From Phytophthora sp. 'mugwort' (taxonomy: Eukaryota; Oomycota; Peronosporomycetes; Peronosporales; Peronosporaceae), in the NCBI GenBank assembly GCA_033558025.1, contig JAUCEF010000014.1:3348001-3412000 (forward strand): a stretch of DNA of 64,000 nucleotides. The letters run 5' to 3'. Shown piece by piece: positions 44,613 to 56,179 of the stretch. The first letter of the stretch is position 1. Every line of letters begins with the position of its first letter. The position numbers and the translations under genes are program-made. The notes beneath the pieces are model-generated. The model did not search any database. It was not told the origin of the DNA and was given only the letters and a program-made list of their open reading frames with translations.

Positions 44613-44784
44613 GTTCGGTTTACCGACTATCCAGGCCGAGTGAAAGGAAATCGCCGCCTTTCACTCTCCAAGTCGAATACATCGACTTCGCTGCGGTTGG
44701 TTTCCGCAGCCGGCTCATTTCTTTTTTAGCCCGAGCACTTCCGCGTGCTATTCTTCTTCTCCGGCTTCCACGTCAGTCTCAAGC

Positions 44785-46753
44785 ATGACCAAGACTCGGT
44801 CTGGCAGCGGTGCGAAAGCGCCTGCCAAGCTTGTTGCTTCCGAGCAGCAGGCTAATAGCTCTACGCCGTCCGGCAAAGGCACAGCTGCTAAGGGTTCCAC
44901 CAAGATGGTATCCAAGGGGACACCCAAGGCACTTGAACCGCCTGAGGAGGACCCTGATCTCCTCATGGACTATTAGGAGGACTCGAAGAAGTCTCCCATG
45001 TCCTGGGGCGATAACGATATCCCGCTCGTCAAGGGGTCTGACGGCGACCCGAGTCAGTCGGACTCGCTTGGGTCCCGTACCCCGCTGTCTAGCCATAACG
45101 GCGACGCGCCAAAGACGCCAGAGCGCCAGGGGAGTCCAGGCTCACCCAAGGAGGACGAAGATAAACCTCGTTCTCCGGTCAAGAATTTGACGGTCGCTGA
45201 GGCAACTGCCCGCGTCAAGGCTGCGAAGGCTGCAGCAGTCTCGGAAATTATCCGTAAGCGGCGGGCTGCTTCCCGGTCTCCTATCCGTGAAGGGTATGGG
45301 ATCATCACGCTCACGAACAAGTGCCTCTTCAGTTCTTCTTCCGACGAGGAGGAAGAGGGTCAAATCGTCCGAGAGATCTCCAAGGATCTAGACGGGCAGC
45401 AGCCGGAGTACTAGGCTGCTCGTCATAAGGGAGTGCGGGCCTCGGCGACTCGGTCGATTGTGAAGTACTCTTCACCTGTTCGTGGGGGACCGCCTTACGC
45501 TCCCGGGTAATTCCCTCCTGAGGAGTTCCACGGAGCCGACGCCTACATGGGTCAGCTCCAGCTGCCTCGCGTGCTTCTAGGCTGGCGCTTTCCTCGGGGC
45601 GCTTATGAGCTCCACCTGGTGGCCAAGCAGCCCCTGTTCCAAAACGTGAGCATCGCTCGGTGCGTGCTCCTCGCACCGCACAACATCCCGCTCAAGGCGT
45701 TCAAGGGCCGGCGAAAAGAAGCCAGAGCTCCGGTCGGGACTGCGACCTGTGTGGGGCTATCCAGCCGTGATACCCCCACACTGTGCCTCTTTCCAAGGGG
45801 CCGAGGTCATCGTTTGGAAGTGGGCAGCTACGCGCTGCTCACAAGGGCAACTCGAGGTTCTCCGGCAGTATCTCACCCTGGGGACCATACCTGACCTCCG
45901 AGATCTGCGTATTGAGTTTGCCCATGTGGTAGGCAAACGGCAGCTCTCTCGAGAACTGCAGAAGCATTCTGCTTCTAGCGCTCATGATGAGCGCGGGTAT
46001 GGTCTTGGCTCTACGACCATACCCCGTTCGGGCAAGAAAGCCCGAACTACTTACGAACCCGCCGCCGGTTCTGTTACCAGATCGCGACAGCCTTCGGGCA
46101 GCCAGCCTGGAGCCGTTCGTACGGCTCCCAGGAGTACTCAGCTTCCGAGTACCCCCTCCACTTCACGCGGAGCTGGCGCCTTCCGTGAACGCGCTGCTCC
46201 TAGAGCACACGCTCCACGTAATAGTGGGTCTCCCCATTACGGTCGAGGAGAGGCGGTAGTTCCCTTGAATGAGTACGAGTACGAGGCGCCGCCCCTCCGG
46301 TCCAGCTCAGGACCTGGTGTGCCGCCTTCGGCTCCACCTCGGGTCCTTGAAGACACCGCTCTTCTTCTTCGAGTCCTTGCGCTTGAGATTGCGCTTGGAC
46401 TTGGTGAGGGCGGGGCTGCTGCCGCCCAGGCCGGGAGCGCTGGGGTCCTTTGGCCGATTCGTGACGACGATTCACGTCGTACGAATGACGTGGACGAGAA
46501 TTTCCAACGTCTGGATGCCTCTTGGGCGTCCCTGGACCGAGTCCAACGGGAGTTATCTCTCCTTCGGGACCTCCTGCGGCCTGTGCCTCAGGCGGGAGCG
46601 CCTCCTGCGTACTCCCAGCCGTATCACTATGGCTCATACTCGGCGTATGCAGCCGGGGCTCCTTCGTATGGAGCCCCTTTCGCGGCCCCGCAAGGGACTT
46701 GGCTTCTGGCTCTGAGCGCGCTCAGAGAGAAGGGTCGCAGCCTCGCTTTGTAG
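44785..46753 (+). pseudogene. Antisense ~650-codon reading frame between Gypsy pol and 3' LTR
   Basis: Plus strand, opposite to pol. One frame runs 44785-45780 with only three in-frame stops (44974 TAG, 45412 TAG, 45508 TAA), then shifts by one base to a frame open to 46753, overlapping the end of pol. The N-terminus is Lys/Ser/Pro-rich and acidic (SSSSDEEEEG). The middle has YMGQLQLPRVLLGWRFPRGA, VWKWAATRCSQGQLEVL and LTLGTIPDLRDLRIEFAHVVG; the C-terminus is Pro/Ser/Tyr-rich with a helical RLDASWASLDRVQRELSLLR. It continues across stops as a coherent protein-like sequence, so it was probably coding once. I do not recognise the family; it has no Gag, protease or integrase signature. Confidence 0.5.
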
Positions 46754-48545
46754 AACTGGGGCCTGTGAGCCCTGCGGATCATGGTACCGTTTCAGACGGC
46801 CCACGTAGAACGTCGAATTGGTCGTCATCGACTTAGGCAGGTCAATGGTATATGCCGCACCAAGCCTGGCCAGGACCGCAAAGGGTCCAATGAAGCAGTG
46901 CCTCAGCTTGTTGGCCCAACGGAACATACCGTGGCGAGTGGCACGTCCCTATTGTCTAGTAAGACTAAATCCCCAACATTAAACACGTTTAAGTTTCCTC
47001 GTCCATTCTTGTCAGAGTACTCCTTTTGTTTGTCCTGTGCTGCTGCCATGGCATCACGGACACGGCTGATTACATTCAGCCTGGTGTCTATAAAAGACTC
47101 CACTTGTTTCCGCAAGGAAACCGGTCTCATGTCCGAGACCTGGGAGGAAAGCGCTTTCCGAGCCTCTCCCCCGCTTAGAACTGAAGACGGGTTGCTGCCA
47201 CGCAACGTAAGCGACACATGGATGGCGTAAGCTGTTCAGATAGAACGGGGTATACCCGGTCGATGTGTGAACCGTATTGTTGAATGCAAACTCAACTACT
47301 GGCAGGCGTTCTGACCAAGTGCGAGGAGCCTCTGCACAGACACTGCGTAGAGTGTCCTCAAGCACTCGATTGACACGCTCCGTCTGTTCATCCGTCTGAG
47401 GATGATCGGCAGTGAACATGTGCAGCCTTGTTCCAAGTAGTTGCAACAGCGTTCGCCAGCACGCAGCGGTAAACTGCGGGTCACGATCCGAGACAATTGT
47501 GTCCGGCAGACCATGATGGCGTAAATGCCATCCAGGAACAGCTTCGCAGCGTGTTTCCCGATCACTGTGTCTTTGACCGGAACAAGACGCACCATCTTGC
47601 TCCGACGGCACACGAACACCAAGATGCTGGTGTTTCCGTGGCGTCGGCTGGGAGTCCGAAGATGAAATCCAGACTCATCGACTTCCAGCAGTCCGCTGGA
47701 ACGGGCAGGCTCTGCAAGAGAGCCGAGGCGTGCCCAGCGGATTTCACCCGTTGACATGTTTCACATGTCTTCACGTACGCTGCGACCCACTTGTACCCAC
47801 CAAAAGTACTGAGAGACTGATTAGAAGGTCTTCTCGCGGTCCAAGTGACCGCTGGACGGCGCATCGTGCGCCTTCTGTAGGATGCCAAACTTGAGATCCT
47901 CGTCGCTTGGAACGACTACCCGAGGGGGTTCATGGGGCACCACTCGATAGTAGAGCAGGCCATCGGCCCACTCGTATCGATGGAGCCGGGCTCTCTGACG
48001 TGGAGTGAGCCACTCGGCCTTGGCTTCCTTGCCAGTGGCCAGGAAACGCACCAAAGGTGTTAATCTTCGTCGCCCTGATACGCCATGCGTATCTGATCAT
48101 ATAGATAGTGTCCTGGCGCGACTTAGGTTCGCCAGCTCAACAGTCCGGCCTGCGTGACAACGCATCGGCACGCACGTTGAACTTGCCAGGCTTGTACTCG
48201 ACGCGGAAGTTATATTCCGCGAAGAAGGACAGCCACCCCGCCATCCTTTGGGACAGATGGGGCGAATTTGTCGCCGTCCGTAAAGATGCGTGATATGTCT
48301 AGATTCCAAAGGGCTGTGAGCCCAGGAGGTGCACCCGGAACTTGATAAGAGCGTACTTCATGGCAAGCAGCCTCCTTGTCTTTCACGGGGTAGTTTCGTT
48401 CGGCAGCCTTGAGCTGGCTGGACTGAAACGAGATCACTCGTTCACGTCCTGCTGCAGAAATGCACACCCGATTGCATAATCGGATGCATCGCAGACGACG
48501 CTGCACGACTTCGTCTTGTCCGGTAGTGCCAGGACAGGCGGACTT
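46640..48545 (-). pseudogene. Gypsy pol 3' half: RNase H, integrase, chromodomain
   Basis: Minus strand. RNase H begins near 48540 with VVCDASDYAIGCAFLQQD (catalytic Asp present) and RNYPVKDKEAACH, then RVEYKPGKFNVRADALSRRPD. The integrase zinc-binding approach carries RYEWADGLLYYRV and KAHDAPSSGHLDREKT (His and His/Cys positions, about 48010-47820), followed by ICRRSKMVRLVPV-type sequence and LPDTIVSDRDPQFTAACWR (Asp, about 47500), DEQTERVNRVLEDTLRSV (Glu, about 47390) and the C-terminal chromo-like FIGPFAVLARLGAAYTIDLP and TFYVGRLKRY (46880-46790). Stops and frame changes break it four or more times. The 5' part is missing: at about 48545 the sequence switches to a MULE. Confidence 0.8.
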
Positions 48546-49907
48546 CAAGCGGTTGTTGGTTGAGTTTCCTAGTGCTCCACATTGCCGCGCAGGAACAAGC
48601 TCCACCTTGCTCGACACTTGTACCAATTCTCCAAAAACCAAATCCAATAAGTAGGAACGGCATCATCTTCGGTTTCATCTTCTGAATCTGTTACACCTAG
48701 CTCCATTTTTATAAAGGCGAAACACTTATGATACTCCTCCGCCGTTTGCGCTCGAGCAAACATGCTAGCAATAGCTTTTCACTCGTTGAACGGCATCGAG
48801 TCCATACTCTGTCTTTGCGATTCTCTCCTGTATACACTCGATAGCGTGGAATCGACAGAGGATAATGCGAGCTTCTGATATTTCCTCAGCAAAGACTCCA
48901 AGTTCAGTGAATCTTTGTCTACCACGATGAATCAGACATTCCGCCAGGACGGATTGCATTTCTTGAAATGCTGGATAGAATGAGGCAAGGTGTCTGAGCA
49001 TTCGTCGGTCAGCTAGCAAAATAGAAACATCATGAATTAGACGAGATACCACAGGATACCACAACCAGACACAAGATGCCACATATTAGGTGCACACAAT
49101 CTACTACAAGTACAATACCTCTAGAATACTTCTGGAACCAGAACTCTACCGGGCCTGCACATGTTAAACCGTGGCCTAGAAGACCGTGGACCATAAAGGA
49201 GAAAAAGCTTATAGCGGGGCGAATTCGTGTCGTGTGTAGCATCCACCAACAACGTTCCGGGAAAGTTGCGAAAGAGATCGCATGTGCGATGTCTGTATCG
49301 TAATACACCGTGTTATGTTTTAGATTCAAATCATAAGGATGTCCGTAGACCAGCACAAACGTACATCCACACAAACCATAACATACCTTGTCGCCATGGC
49401 GTTCAACACCAATGTAACCCCGAAGGACTCCTTCTGGTCAAAATGGTCTAAGGTCCTCGAAACTCCGTCGTTCGGCGCCAGCCTAGCCTACTCTTGACGC
49501 TTCAGTTTGGTGACAAGATTGTGGACATCAATCATGTCGGGCTCGCAGTCGATATTGTTCCAGATGCTTTTTAGTTTTTTTCTTCGTGCAAGACCCGCTT
49601 TACGAAGCATGTGCACCGTAAATAGCTCATCGTCTGGCAAAGACAAGCAATTATTTGACAACCGTTTGAAAGCTTCCCACCCTTGGTCATGGTTGTGTTG
49701 GGTGTTGTGGAGGGAAATCTGGTAGAAATAGCGCTCGCATCTCGATGTAGCAATACGTTTATCTACATGAATATGGCACACAATATACCAATAATTGTGT
49801 AGACGCATGTGTTTTGATTTTGGGGATAGCCTTTGCGCCGCAGCCCATTGTGCGCACATTCTGGCGTGGGCGTTTGCCTTTACCCCGGTCCCTCTGCTTC
49901 CCCGCAT
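48546..49907 (-). pseudogene. Second MULE transposase fragment
   Basis: Minus strand. 49907-49488 has the N-terminal zinc-binding/FLYWCH-like part with HNYWYIVCHIHVDKR, YQISLHNTQHNH and the closing DVHNLVTKLKRQE. 49374-49180 keeps FFSFMVHGLLGHG, but the preceding D-x-T-H block that bears the first Asp is lost (it reads HTTRIR). 49082-48780 continues with ELGVFAEEISEARIILCRFH and IAKTEYGLDAVQ, and 48763-48550 with AEEYHKCFAFIKMELG and CRARWSLFLRGNVEHLGNST. The order is that of Mutator-like transposases. It ends abruptly against Gypsy RNase H, so one of the two was truncated by rearrangement. Confidence 0.7.
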
Positions 49908-49960
49908 GAATGCAGCCGAACACGACTAGATAGCTGTAAAACGGTTCGTCGAGGAAGAGC

Positions 49961-50511
49961 TTTGCCCCAGGCACTTGGTCATCCCTAGCTGCATACATAA
50001 CTCCGATGGGCTTGTTACGCCTAGTACGGGTTGTGAAGGTCCGTTTTGCGAAAGCTTGGCATTAATACCTATTGTTAGTACACCTTTAAGCAAAATCGAA
50101 CTCTAATAGAGCCATACCTGCGAGGTAGCATTGCTGTAGCCTGCGAAGGCTTTTTCAAATTGTACCCATGACTCGATCTGTATACCCCGCCGCCGATGTT
50201 TGGCGCACATACGCTCCGAGTGGGACCGGTCCCGCTTCCCGAATTTGCTATAGACTCGTCCTCGGACGATAATCTATCCGACTCTTCTTGCGACCGACGT
50301 TTGAATATCTCCTCGAGCTGCGAGTGGCTATTTGCGGAGGCGTAAATATACGAGCAGGGGTAGCTCGTGGTGCCGCGTTAGCTTGGAACCTGTACCGTAT
50401 ACGCGCACGGTAGCACGCGACGGTGTGTTAACTTGGTGCCTGTACAGTAGGAGGGGGCCAGTCACTTTTAGCCTTCTCCCAGTTCTCCCTGTCCCCGCGT
50501 GCGATCTTCTT
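49961..50511. other. No recognisable gene
   Basis: Sequence between the MULE start and the plus-strand Gypsy LTR. Two related G/C-rich passages (GTGCCGCGTTAGCTTGG.ACCTGTAC at 50369 and GTGTTAACTTGGTGCCTGTAC at 50422) suggest a short internal duplication. Nothing else recognised. Confidence 0.35.
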
Positions 50512-50878
50512 TGTAACGCGTTACATGAAGAATGCCAAGTCACTCTTCAGAGCAGGTGTACCCAAGTACACTAAGTGATGAAGATAAACATCACTATAAC
50601 GTCGACGGTAATGCCGTCATGGATAAGTACCACAGATATGGTAGAAAGACCTCAGAACCACTCAATAGGATAACATCTAGAGTACTTTATATGTGACTAA
50701 GAGTTAGTATGTAGACGCATTAAAATGGGGTCACCTATAAACATACTCAGTCTTAATTCTACCTAATTTTGGTAACAGTCCCACAGGCCGGGGACTAGTG
50801 AACTGCCGTTCACTGAGAGTTTGTATACTCTCCGGAAGTCACACTTCCTGTGCGCGAGGTGTTGTGTACCCCGTCACA
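50512..50878 (+). repeat. Gypsy 5' LTR, 367 bp
   Basis: TGTAACGCG ... CCCGTCACA, plus strand. Same family and length as 44231-44597 but oppositely oriented; a third, split copy lies at 23905-27048. It is followed by CTTGGTAGCACTTG, a plausible primer-binding region, and then gag, so it is the 5' LTR of its own copy. Confidence 0.9.
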
Positions 50879-51022
50879 CTTGGTAGCACTTGTAGTCAAT
50901 CCACGCCTACGCGGGTTACTACCTGAAACGTCTGGGTCCTAGCAACATGGACCGGAACTATTTTCGTCATCTGAACCGACTCACAATTCGAGTCCGTTCG
51001 TACAATAACTGGCACCTTTGGT

Positions 51023-51390
51023 ATGGATGCCTTGCGCAGCTTGGCATCGTCAACGGAAGCTGATCAGGTCGAACGCGTGACCGCGTTCGACATGTATGAG
51101 CGGGGGCACATCGAACAGGTTCAGAGCAACCTGCAAGTTCCGACCGCATAGCCGAAACCGGTCTACCCCAAGCCGTTAAGGCTGAAGGTAAACCCTTATG
51201 AAGGGAAGGAAGGTGAAACCTTTACTTCTGGGTGCGTGAAGTAGAGCTCGCAATGGATGCGACTCTCATCTCTCCGGAGCACCTCCGAGTGGCTTTCGCC
51301 CTCTCCAACATTAGCGGGCGTGCTAAGCGTTGGGTGTATACGCGGGAAGCGACAACGCCTGGATGCTTCGCATCACGCTTTTAAGATTAG
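51023..51390 (+). pseudogene. Gypsy gag, 5' fragment
   Basis: Starts MDALRSLAS, TAFDMYERGHIEQVQSNLQ, then (after a TAG) PKPLRLKVNPYEGKEGE, and in another frame EVELAMDATLISPEHLRVAFALSNISG and GRAKRWVYTREA. This is the helical capsid region of Ty3/Gypsy Gag. It breaks off at about 51390. One stop plus one frame change. The LTR-gag pair is orphaned: no pol follows on this strand. Confidence 0.7.
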
Positions 51391-51619
51391 TAAGAGATAA
51401 TACCTCCGACACGGGTTAGCTTCCGCGTGTTTGGGTCCATGATGGATCGTAGGCGTTGTGCGCGGGAATTTATTCCCCAAGGGCATACTGAGAGGTGAAT
51501 CATGACTGTGAAGGAGAGGGACAGTCTTTTATTAACTAGATGAATCACGTGTTTTACCATTCGGTTTGCTAGCTACGTGCTACTTGTGCTCTTGTTGTGG
51601 TGCTCGGCGACCTCACTCT

Positions 51620-53125
51620 CACAGTTAGCAAGCGAGTTGTAGCTCCAGAGAGCACGGTTGGCATGAAGAAACACAATCATCTCGAAATGAGCCGGAAGAA
51701 GACGACCGCGCTGTGACGTCATCACCAGCTTGCACTGGGAGAAAAGTCCTCAACCCGGTTGCTGGTCGGGAGAATTAAACGCACAGTGTCCTGGTACGCA
51801 ACCGTAGTGGCCATTCACGGACGCTTGGCTTGGTGGAGATCGACAGCAGCAAAGTTCTCCTTGGCGCGCTTCGTCGTTGTTGGCGATACCGCTGGTAGCT
51901 CGAACCGACTAATTGCCCGCTCGTCGGCGGCTGAGCGACGCTGGTCACGAAAGAGCTTGACAACCGCATTCTCAAACTCTGGTGAGTGAACGAGGAGTGC
52001 GTCCGACTTCAAGTACGCCGCGGTCGACGGATACTTGGCCATCACGGCGTCGAAGAGTACGAGCACATCCGCCAACGAGCATTGCTCGCTCTGCAGCTGG
52101 ACGCACACGCGTCGAGTTCTTTCAACTGGCTGGTAAGCTGAAAATTTTCCGATGGGTGCTTGGGCGAGGAACCAAATCCTCTACACTGGAGACCATTTTT
52201 GCAGCATTCCGGATCTCAAGGCATCGAGCGAACATCTTGTATGTAGACGACCAGCGCGTGAGGTTTGCCTTCTTCGACTTTAGCTCGGTATGCTTCATAA
52301 GCTGGGCGTGGTTGTTGGGCGTGCGAATCTGGACGTAGAGAGCTTGAACCTCGTCCACGATGTCCTTACGTTCGGCGATGAAGCCTGCCACGGCGAGATT
52401 AAAGCGATGGCTCGCACATCCGACAAGGGGCACCGACAGACGAGTCGCAATCGCTTGGTTCGTGACGCAGTTGTCGCCCACACAAAACTGGATCATGTCA
52501 AGTCGCTTGTGGTCGACCCCGAGCACAGTCTCGATCATCTCGATATGAGCGTCCGCGGTCTGGCCGTCCTCGATTGGCGAGATTGCCAACGGTGGCTGCT
52601 CACGCTCTTCCTTCTTGGCATACACTGTGTAGATTGCCACAAAGTGCATCGGTCTGTCTATCCGTCGAACATGAGCCCAAAGCAGTCCCCCAGGCGACTA
52701 GCAAGCATGGTGCCGACGTTTCTTGACACATGGGTGATGTAGCGCAGCAGGGTCTTCGATGAGATCGGTTGGAGACGCGACATCGATCGGATAAGTGAGT
52801 TGTCGACCTCAGCAAGGGCGTGGTTTCGCATGACAACCCACTCCATCCACTTGTAGATCTCCATCGTCTTCTCGTCGACGAAGCCGTGTTGCGCTAGCGT
52901 ACCGGGGAGTGGGTGCTGACTAGCAGCGAAGATCTCAGCATGGTCTGGGTGCTTGGCGACGAGATGGCTCATTAGGTTCGAATAACCTGTGCGTGTGGTC
53001 TGCTTACGCGTGGTGTCGCAGCGCTTGCACTTGAAGACGCCGTCGCCGAAGGCAGCGAAGAAAACGTTGCAGAGAGCCTTAGAGGACATGGTGGCTGGTC
53101 GGTTGCAAGTTCGAGAATGATGCAA
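51620..53125 (-). pseudogene. hAT transposase with BED finger, near-complete but broken
   Basis: Minus strand, start probably at the Met at 53089. The BED zinc finger is intact (CKRCDTTRKQTTRTGYSNLM, then H-L-V-A-K-H). 53125-52658 leads to GDCFGLMFDG, where TAG (52656) replaces the Trp codon of FDGW, and a short deletion shifts the frame a few bases on. 52649-52122 continues with FVAIYTVYAK, FCVGDNCVTNQAIATRL (Asp) and VGCASHRFNLAVAGF (the family's C-x2-H). 52108-51815 follows, then RLFSQCKLVMTSQRGRLLP and HFEMIVFLHANRALW near 51740-51640, the hAT dimerisation tail with the last helix. Three or four lesions. TIRs and the 8-bp duplication were not found by eye. Confidence 0.8.
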
Positions 53126-54417
53126 AGGACCTCAATTATCGTGGTTGCTTAAGCTTTGCGGTCGCCGAGAACCAACCAATGTTGGCTCCCCTAATAGAGC
53201 AATGTTGGAGATAAATACTATTATTACTGGTCCAATTAGATATTTTACGGATCGGGCGATTTCTAATAATAGCTTATGCCGTCAATACAATGCAAAAATA
53301 TTGTATTTTGATAATTGTTTTGGATCGCTGCCTCGCGCCGTCATTTGTTAAGGCCCTCGAAGTTTCTTCCTGGTCTTCCTCCAGTGTAGCAATACCTTCA
53401 GTTGGCTGCCATCATCAATGGCGGCTTCGCCACCTTGACCAGCAAAAAAATGTTGTCAGATTCAACCGAATCGACCCCCCCCCCCCCCCAAAAAAAAAAA
53501 AAAAACCGACAATCAATCTTGCGTCGATCATCACCGTTTCTTTTCCACTGTCGGGGTCATCGTCGCGCTTTTTATGGCGTTCTTATAGTACGATACCCTG
53601 ACGTGCATAATCATCAAACTTACGCAATGGCTCAGCCACACTGAGGAGCTTCGGCCTTTCGCTCAGCAATGGCTATACCAGTCCTCCACTTCGTAGAGCC
53701 GTTAAGTTTGCATGCTTTAGAGATCTCATATGAGCATCCGGAACTCGAGACGCAAGCACGCCACGTCGTCCTTGGGCTCGTCTTCCTCGGGGCGGTTAAC
53801 TTGAGACCGTAGTAGCCAACGTGGGTGAACGTATTTAATGGGCATCAATTTCCTTTTCTTCAAGCGGAACGATCGAATACTGCATGGCGACAGGGAAGCA
53901 GTATCGTGTCATGAAGAAGCAGAAATAAGTGCGGGTCTAACCACAACCGGTAAACGTTAAGACACTACAATACAGTATACTAATAGAAGGGAACATTTTG
54001 CTACGGTCACCATGTATTAAAGTCTCACAAACTACTCTACATCTGCGTTAAACTTCGTAGTTATCTGATCCCTCACTATCGCCTCGGTCGTCGAGCAACA
54101 TTCGCTGGTGAAGACGCCGGTGCCCTCGGTATCGCTCTGAGTGAGGCGTCGCTTCTTATGCTTCTCGCAACCGATAGTCACTAGCCGGTTCTGCCGTTGA
54201 CGGTATTTCTTGCCGTTGGTCGTGCGAAGCAGGTAGAACCCAACGACCCACGTGAAAATTCGTCAGTGCCACACTCACTCGGAAGTTGTCGTCGTAGATG
54301 CCCCCCTCCCACCTGTACTTATCGGCACAAATACGCCAAAACCTGCAGAGTCTGTCGAATCAGTTTTCAATAATAATAATTATATCGTTAGAAATGTCGG
54401 CATTTTGCTATAACTAT
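53126..54417. other. 1.3 kb without recognisable gene
   Basis: Contains a C15A16 homopolymer pair at 53475-53505, also plausible as an assembly-sensitive site. Frames are short. The part next to 53126 is the 5' end of the hAT element. Nothing else recognised. Confidence 0.4.
53475..53505 (+). repeat. C15-A16 homopolymer junction
   Basis: Fifteen C directly followed by sixteen A. Simple sequence, strongly subject to length error and slippage. Confidence 0.85.
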
Positions 54418-54946
54418 GGCAGCAGGTAGGTTGGTGCCCTTGGTTGGGTGGATAAAACGTACGTGTTACTTGATATCCTGGTACTCCTTGTCCGCCATGA
54501 CTGCCCATTCGTCGGGATATTCCCTGGCGAGGAGACCAATGTAGCGTGCGGTCGTCGTCCGACTGTCGTGATGGAAGGCCTCGTTGCGGCTAAATATCGT
54601 GATGTCAGCGGTCTTGCCGCGAGAGTGCTCCGTACAATAGATAGCAAAGCCACGAGGGCTTACCGACACTTTGACCTTGCAGCCATACAGTTTAGTTTTT
54701 GGCGCTGTAATAGTGAAGCGCCTCCGCCATTTTACCGGCGGGTCTATTAGAGTGCTGAAATGTGGCATTCGTCGCATACAACGCGTACGGATGATGCACG
54801 GACGTCCAGTTTGACGTGTGCAGCGTGCGCATGTTATCCTCTTGGGCCTTCTCCATAACCCCGTCGTCGTAGAGGCGTGGGGCAACAACTGGGAAGAACG
54901 TGGGTGATGGACGAGCAGCTGTTTTTATTGACCGAGCTGCTCGCAA
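54418..54946 (-). pseudogene. DDE superfamily endonuclease fragment
   Basis: The minus-strand piece reads KTKLYGCKVKVSVSPRGFAIYCTEHSRGKTADITIF, then AREYPDEWAVMADKEYQDIK and VRFIHPTKGTNLP. Conserved positions are the G-x-KVEVSV block, the H-x-G-x-x-x-D (Asp of the triad) and the ADKxYQ block. This is the middle of an oomycete DDE endonuclease (DDE_Tnp_4-like). Only about 170 residues remain, with frame change near 54740. It is a fragment without visible ends. Confidence 0.6.
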
Positions 54947-55647
54947 TGCAGTCAGAGCAGAATGTTGCTTGGGCGCCTATTGTAGTCGCTTGCGAAGCAG
55001 TTGAAAGGGTTAGTGTTCGTGTATGCTGCTCAATAAAAGTGGTGGGAAGTTGTATATCAGACCACGCGAAACTAAATGCGACTTATCTACATTTTGCCGC
55101 GTTCGAGATATCGCCGTTTAAAGCTGGGCCATTCATTTTCGGACTTAAACGAACTTTGGAGAAACGACGTTTTTCTTTTTGTGACCGATAAAATACGTGG
55201 TTGAATTTCACAGCACGACACTCGAAGAAGCACGCAGATGGAGAGAGTGCAGGAGCAGCCAGGCTCTAGTGTGAGCGCAGAAGGATCGTCCGCCAATGCT
55301 GACGCTTCTGTAGACAGAGTTTCGGGTTCTGATGACATGTCAAGCGAGGCGAAAGGCAGTGAATTGTGGAGGCTCGGCTGCCGCTTCTGTAGTTGACGAC
55401 GGAGAATATGAGACGAATGAAAGCTTGAGGAGGCAATGACAGACATCGCGGACTCACAAGCACGCAATAGCATGGAAACTGTATAGAAGAGACCTACGAC
55501 TAAACCGACCATTAAAGGAAGAGCCGAGAGGGCTAATTAGGGCAGCAAAACGAAATGACACTTTTGCCATAAAAACGCTAGGAAATCAAAATGACACGAA
55601 TGTAAAAAAGCTATTTTGCAACTTAGAAAATGCCTTTGGGGGCATAA
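54947..55647. other. Decayed sequence left of the Harbinger element
   Basis: Plus-strand pieces such as MERVQEQPGSSVSAEGSSAN and DADASVDRVSGSDDMSS (55240-55345) look like a Ser/Glu-rich protein but are soon interrupted. No family recognised. It ends at the TAA target duplication of the Harbinger element (55645-55647). Confidence 0.35.
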
Positions 55648-56179
55648 GAGCATCTCCATCCGTCACAGTAAAATAATAAAAAACAGTAATCTGGTTTTAC
55701 CGTGGAATCTATGCCCTCCTGGAGGTTTTGACACTGTATTCAAATGACTCCCACCCACCACTGTAAACCCTCGCCTCTGTAAAAACGACAGTTTACGCCA
55801 CCAGCTCAAACGGATAAGCGAAAGGGAAAGTAGCTCACGCGCGCCACAATGAACGGCAGTTGGGAGTCCTTCTGTACCACGACTGTGACGACGACGACGC
55901 GGAAGAACTCATCGTACTCCGCGCAGTCGCCGATGTCATGCGGCACGCGGAGGGAGAAAAGGCAGCAGAAGCCACGCACGGTGGGTGGCAGCTCGGCAAG
56001 AAGGCAACATTGACCGTGGTCATGCTGCTGGTTTTCAGTGTTTGTTTGTCGATTATTTTGCCTCTGTTCCCACCTACTCAAAGCGATTGTTCCAGCGACG
56101 GTTTCGCATGAGCTGCGGCATTTTTTTATTGGTTTCTGGATGGTGCTCTCGCGAGTAACGATCACTTCCGACAAGATCA

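Noticed and set aside
44785..46753. Antisense frame as a Gag protein of a plus-strand element
   Set aside because: No major-homology-like helix, no zinc knuckle, and the adjacent LTR plus polypurine tract point to the minus strand.
55806..56174. 122-codon minus-strand frame inside the Harbinger element
   Set aside because: Lies opposite the N-terminal part of the transposase region and has no domain; likely a shadow.
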